Shown in pieces: positions 63,299 through 64,000 of a DNA stretch of 64,000 nucleotides. Position 1 is the first letter of the stretch, and each line of letters begins with the position of its first letter. The notes under the pieces were generated by a model. It worked only from the letters and a program-made list of their open reading frames with translations, did not search any database and had not been told where the DNA came from. This DNA comes from Persicobacter sp. CCB-QB2. GTDB taxonomy: Bacteria > Bacteroidota > Bacteroidia > Cytophagales > Cyclobacteriaceae. The translations under genes and the position numbers were made by a program. Location: NCBI RefSeq assembly GCF_001274635.1, contig NZ_LBGV01000001.1, forward strand, positions 1,922,001 through 1,986,000, given 5' to 3'.

Positions 63299-63490
63299 AT
63301 GAGTACAGGTACCGTAAAATTCTTTAACGACGAAAAAGGTTTTGGTTTCATCAAAGATGATGCAACTAATCAAGATATTTTTGTTCACAAAACAGGTCTA
63401 CAGGACGATATCCGCGAAAATGACAAAGTGGAATATGACGTAGAGCGTGGACCAAAAGGATTGAATGCCGTGAACGTACGTCGCGTATAA
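63299..63490 (+). CDS. Cold-shock protein, CspA family
   Basis: A 63-residue OB-fold protein with RNP1-type GFGFIKDD and RNP2-type DIFVHKTGL motifs, preceded by TGTVKFFNDEK. It binds single-stranded RNA/DNA and acts as an RNA chaperone, often induced by cold. It is the second gene of the operon and ends before tandem terminators. Confidence 0.95.
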   Translation: MSTGTVKFFNDEKGFGFIKDDATNQDIFVHKTGLQDDIRENDKVEYDVERGPKGLNAVNVRRV

Positions 63491-63494
63491 TCAC

Positions 63495-63512
63495 AGGATC
63501 AAATCCTTTTTT
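63495..63512 (+). terminator. Short terminator after the cold-shock gene
   Basis: AGGAT-CAA-ATCCT stem directly followed by TTTTT. A second possible stem (AAAGTCG/CGGCTTT, 63517-63541) with a longer T-run follows. Confidence 0.7.
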
Positions 63513-63612
63513 CTTAAAGTCGTTTCGAAAGATTCGGCTTTTTTTATGCCCTGAAATTTCATCCACTCAATGAGAAATCGTCATTTGCGGCTCATTCTAA
63601 ATCCTAAAGATT

Positions 63613-63817
63613 CCTAAACCGAATTATTCACCGCAAGCATTAGTAGATTGCCCTAAAGAATTTCATATCAGGTCGCAAACTGATTTTACTGCTGTCCTAA
63701 TTGCCCAAATTGGGGTTGGCTTGCTTCCTTCTCCCTCGAAAAAACGCCAAATAAGGCACTAGCCCTTAACTCCCCTCCTGTGGCTGGAGGAGGGTTTGTG
63801 CATGCATCATTTAGTTT
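63613..63817 (+). repeat. R1 dispersed repeat, forward copy
   Basis: 'taaaccgaattattcaccgc' at the left; the core 'ttgcccaaattggggttggc' and right end 'catgcatcatttagttta' are diverged. Confidence 0.68.
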
Positions 63818-63916
63818 ATATGCCCCCATTTGAAAAACGACTTATACGGAGGAATAAATTTTGATATTAAAATATACCGACATATTTTGCCACGCTAACC
63901 TTAACCTTAACACCTT

Positions 63917-64000
63917 ATGATGAAAATATTGAAAGTTTTGGGAGCCCTCCTTTTACTATTTCTGTTCACCTCTATTGGCTTTGGCCTATACCTATACCAT
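63917..64000 (+). CDS. Partial gene with signal peptide or membrane anchor, cut by the window end
   Basis: The first 28 codons read MMKILKVLGALLLLFLFTSI, then GFGLYLYH, with no stop before the window ends. This is a signal peptide or a single N-terminal helix. The rest of the protein lies outside the window, so no function can be given. A start at the second Met is equally possible. Confidence 0.65.
   Translation, partial: MMKILKVLGALLLLFLFTSIGFGLYLYH

Noticed and set aside
1..64000. tRNA or rRNA genes
   Set aside because: I looked for tRNA T-loop motifs and conserved rRNA stretches on both strands by eye and saw none. A dedicated scan could still find one.

Overview
The window is chromosomal DNA from a member of the Bacteroidota, most likely a free-living environmental lineage of the Cytophagia/Saprospiria type. 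Support comes from promoters of the TAnnTTTG type, a TonB/DUF4374/PepSY haem- or siderophore-uptake operon, AGCS and NhaC sodium transporters, many lipoproteins with a short ...SC lipobox, and the small basic protein plus cold-shock protein pair. I cannot name the genus. Coding density is modest and intergenic DNA is crowded with repeats.

Layout: 0.8-8 kb holds an AGCS symporter, an SGNH hydrolase, a 58-residue membrane protein, a steroid-reductase-like membrane protein and an unrecognised 324-residue protein. 8.1-13.8 kb is the most original locus. Four proteins share an identical type of C-terminal tail (Y-D-x-x-N-P-C-P-P-C plus exactly five residues). They are interleaved with a seven-helix membrane protein, a NarL-type histidine kinase and a NarL-type response regulator whose last part is frameshifted. 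13.8-16.5 kb has a transglutaminase-like protein and an M28 peptidase. 16.7-19.0 kb is a gene-free tandem array of a repeat of about 496 bases. 19.3-25.9 kb has a lipoprotein and a complete RND efflux operon (MFP, RND pump, TolC).

26.3-38 kb looks like a decaying region: a duplicated 93-residue gene, an ankyrin lipoprotein, a broken HxlR/DJ-1-PfpI divergent pair, two broken GNAT acetyltransferases, a second repeat array in opposite orientation (31.1-33.3 kb), AraC-GyrI and MATE genes, and the right end of a lost IS21-family element. 38-47 kb has lipoproteins, a KirBac potassium channel, an SH3b/outer-membrane protein and a PNPOx-like flavoprotein. 47.5-53.5 kb is an AraC regulator divergent from a XusABC-like xenosiderophore operon. 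53.9-64 kb has a phase-broken S41 peptidase, dapD, a frameshifted NhaC antiporter, recQ-lgt, and the cold-shock pair.

Three dispersed repeat families occur: R1 (about 224 bases, ends TTAACCCGAATTATTCA, roughly 15 full or partial copies), R2 (about 160 bases, ends GCGTGTTTAAA, five copies, mostly next to R1), and R3 (the 496-base satellite-like unit). R1 and R2 look like non-autonomous mobile elements. Four genes carry single-base homopolymer frameshifts; three are G5-to-G4 losses, so assembly error must be excluded before calling them biological.
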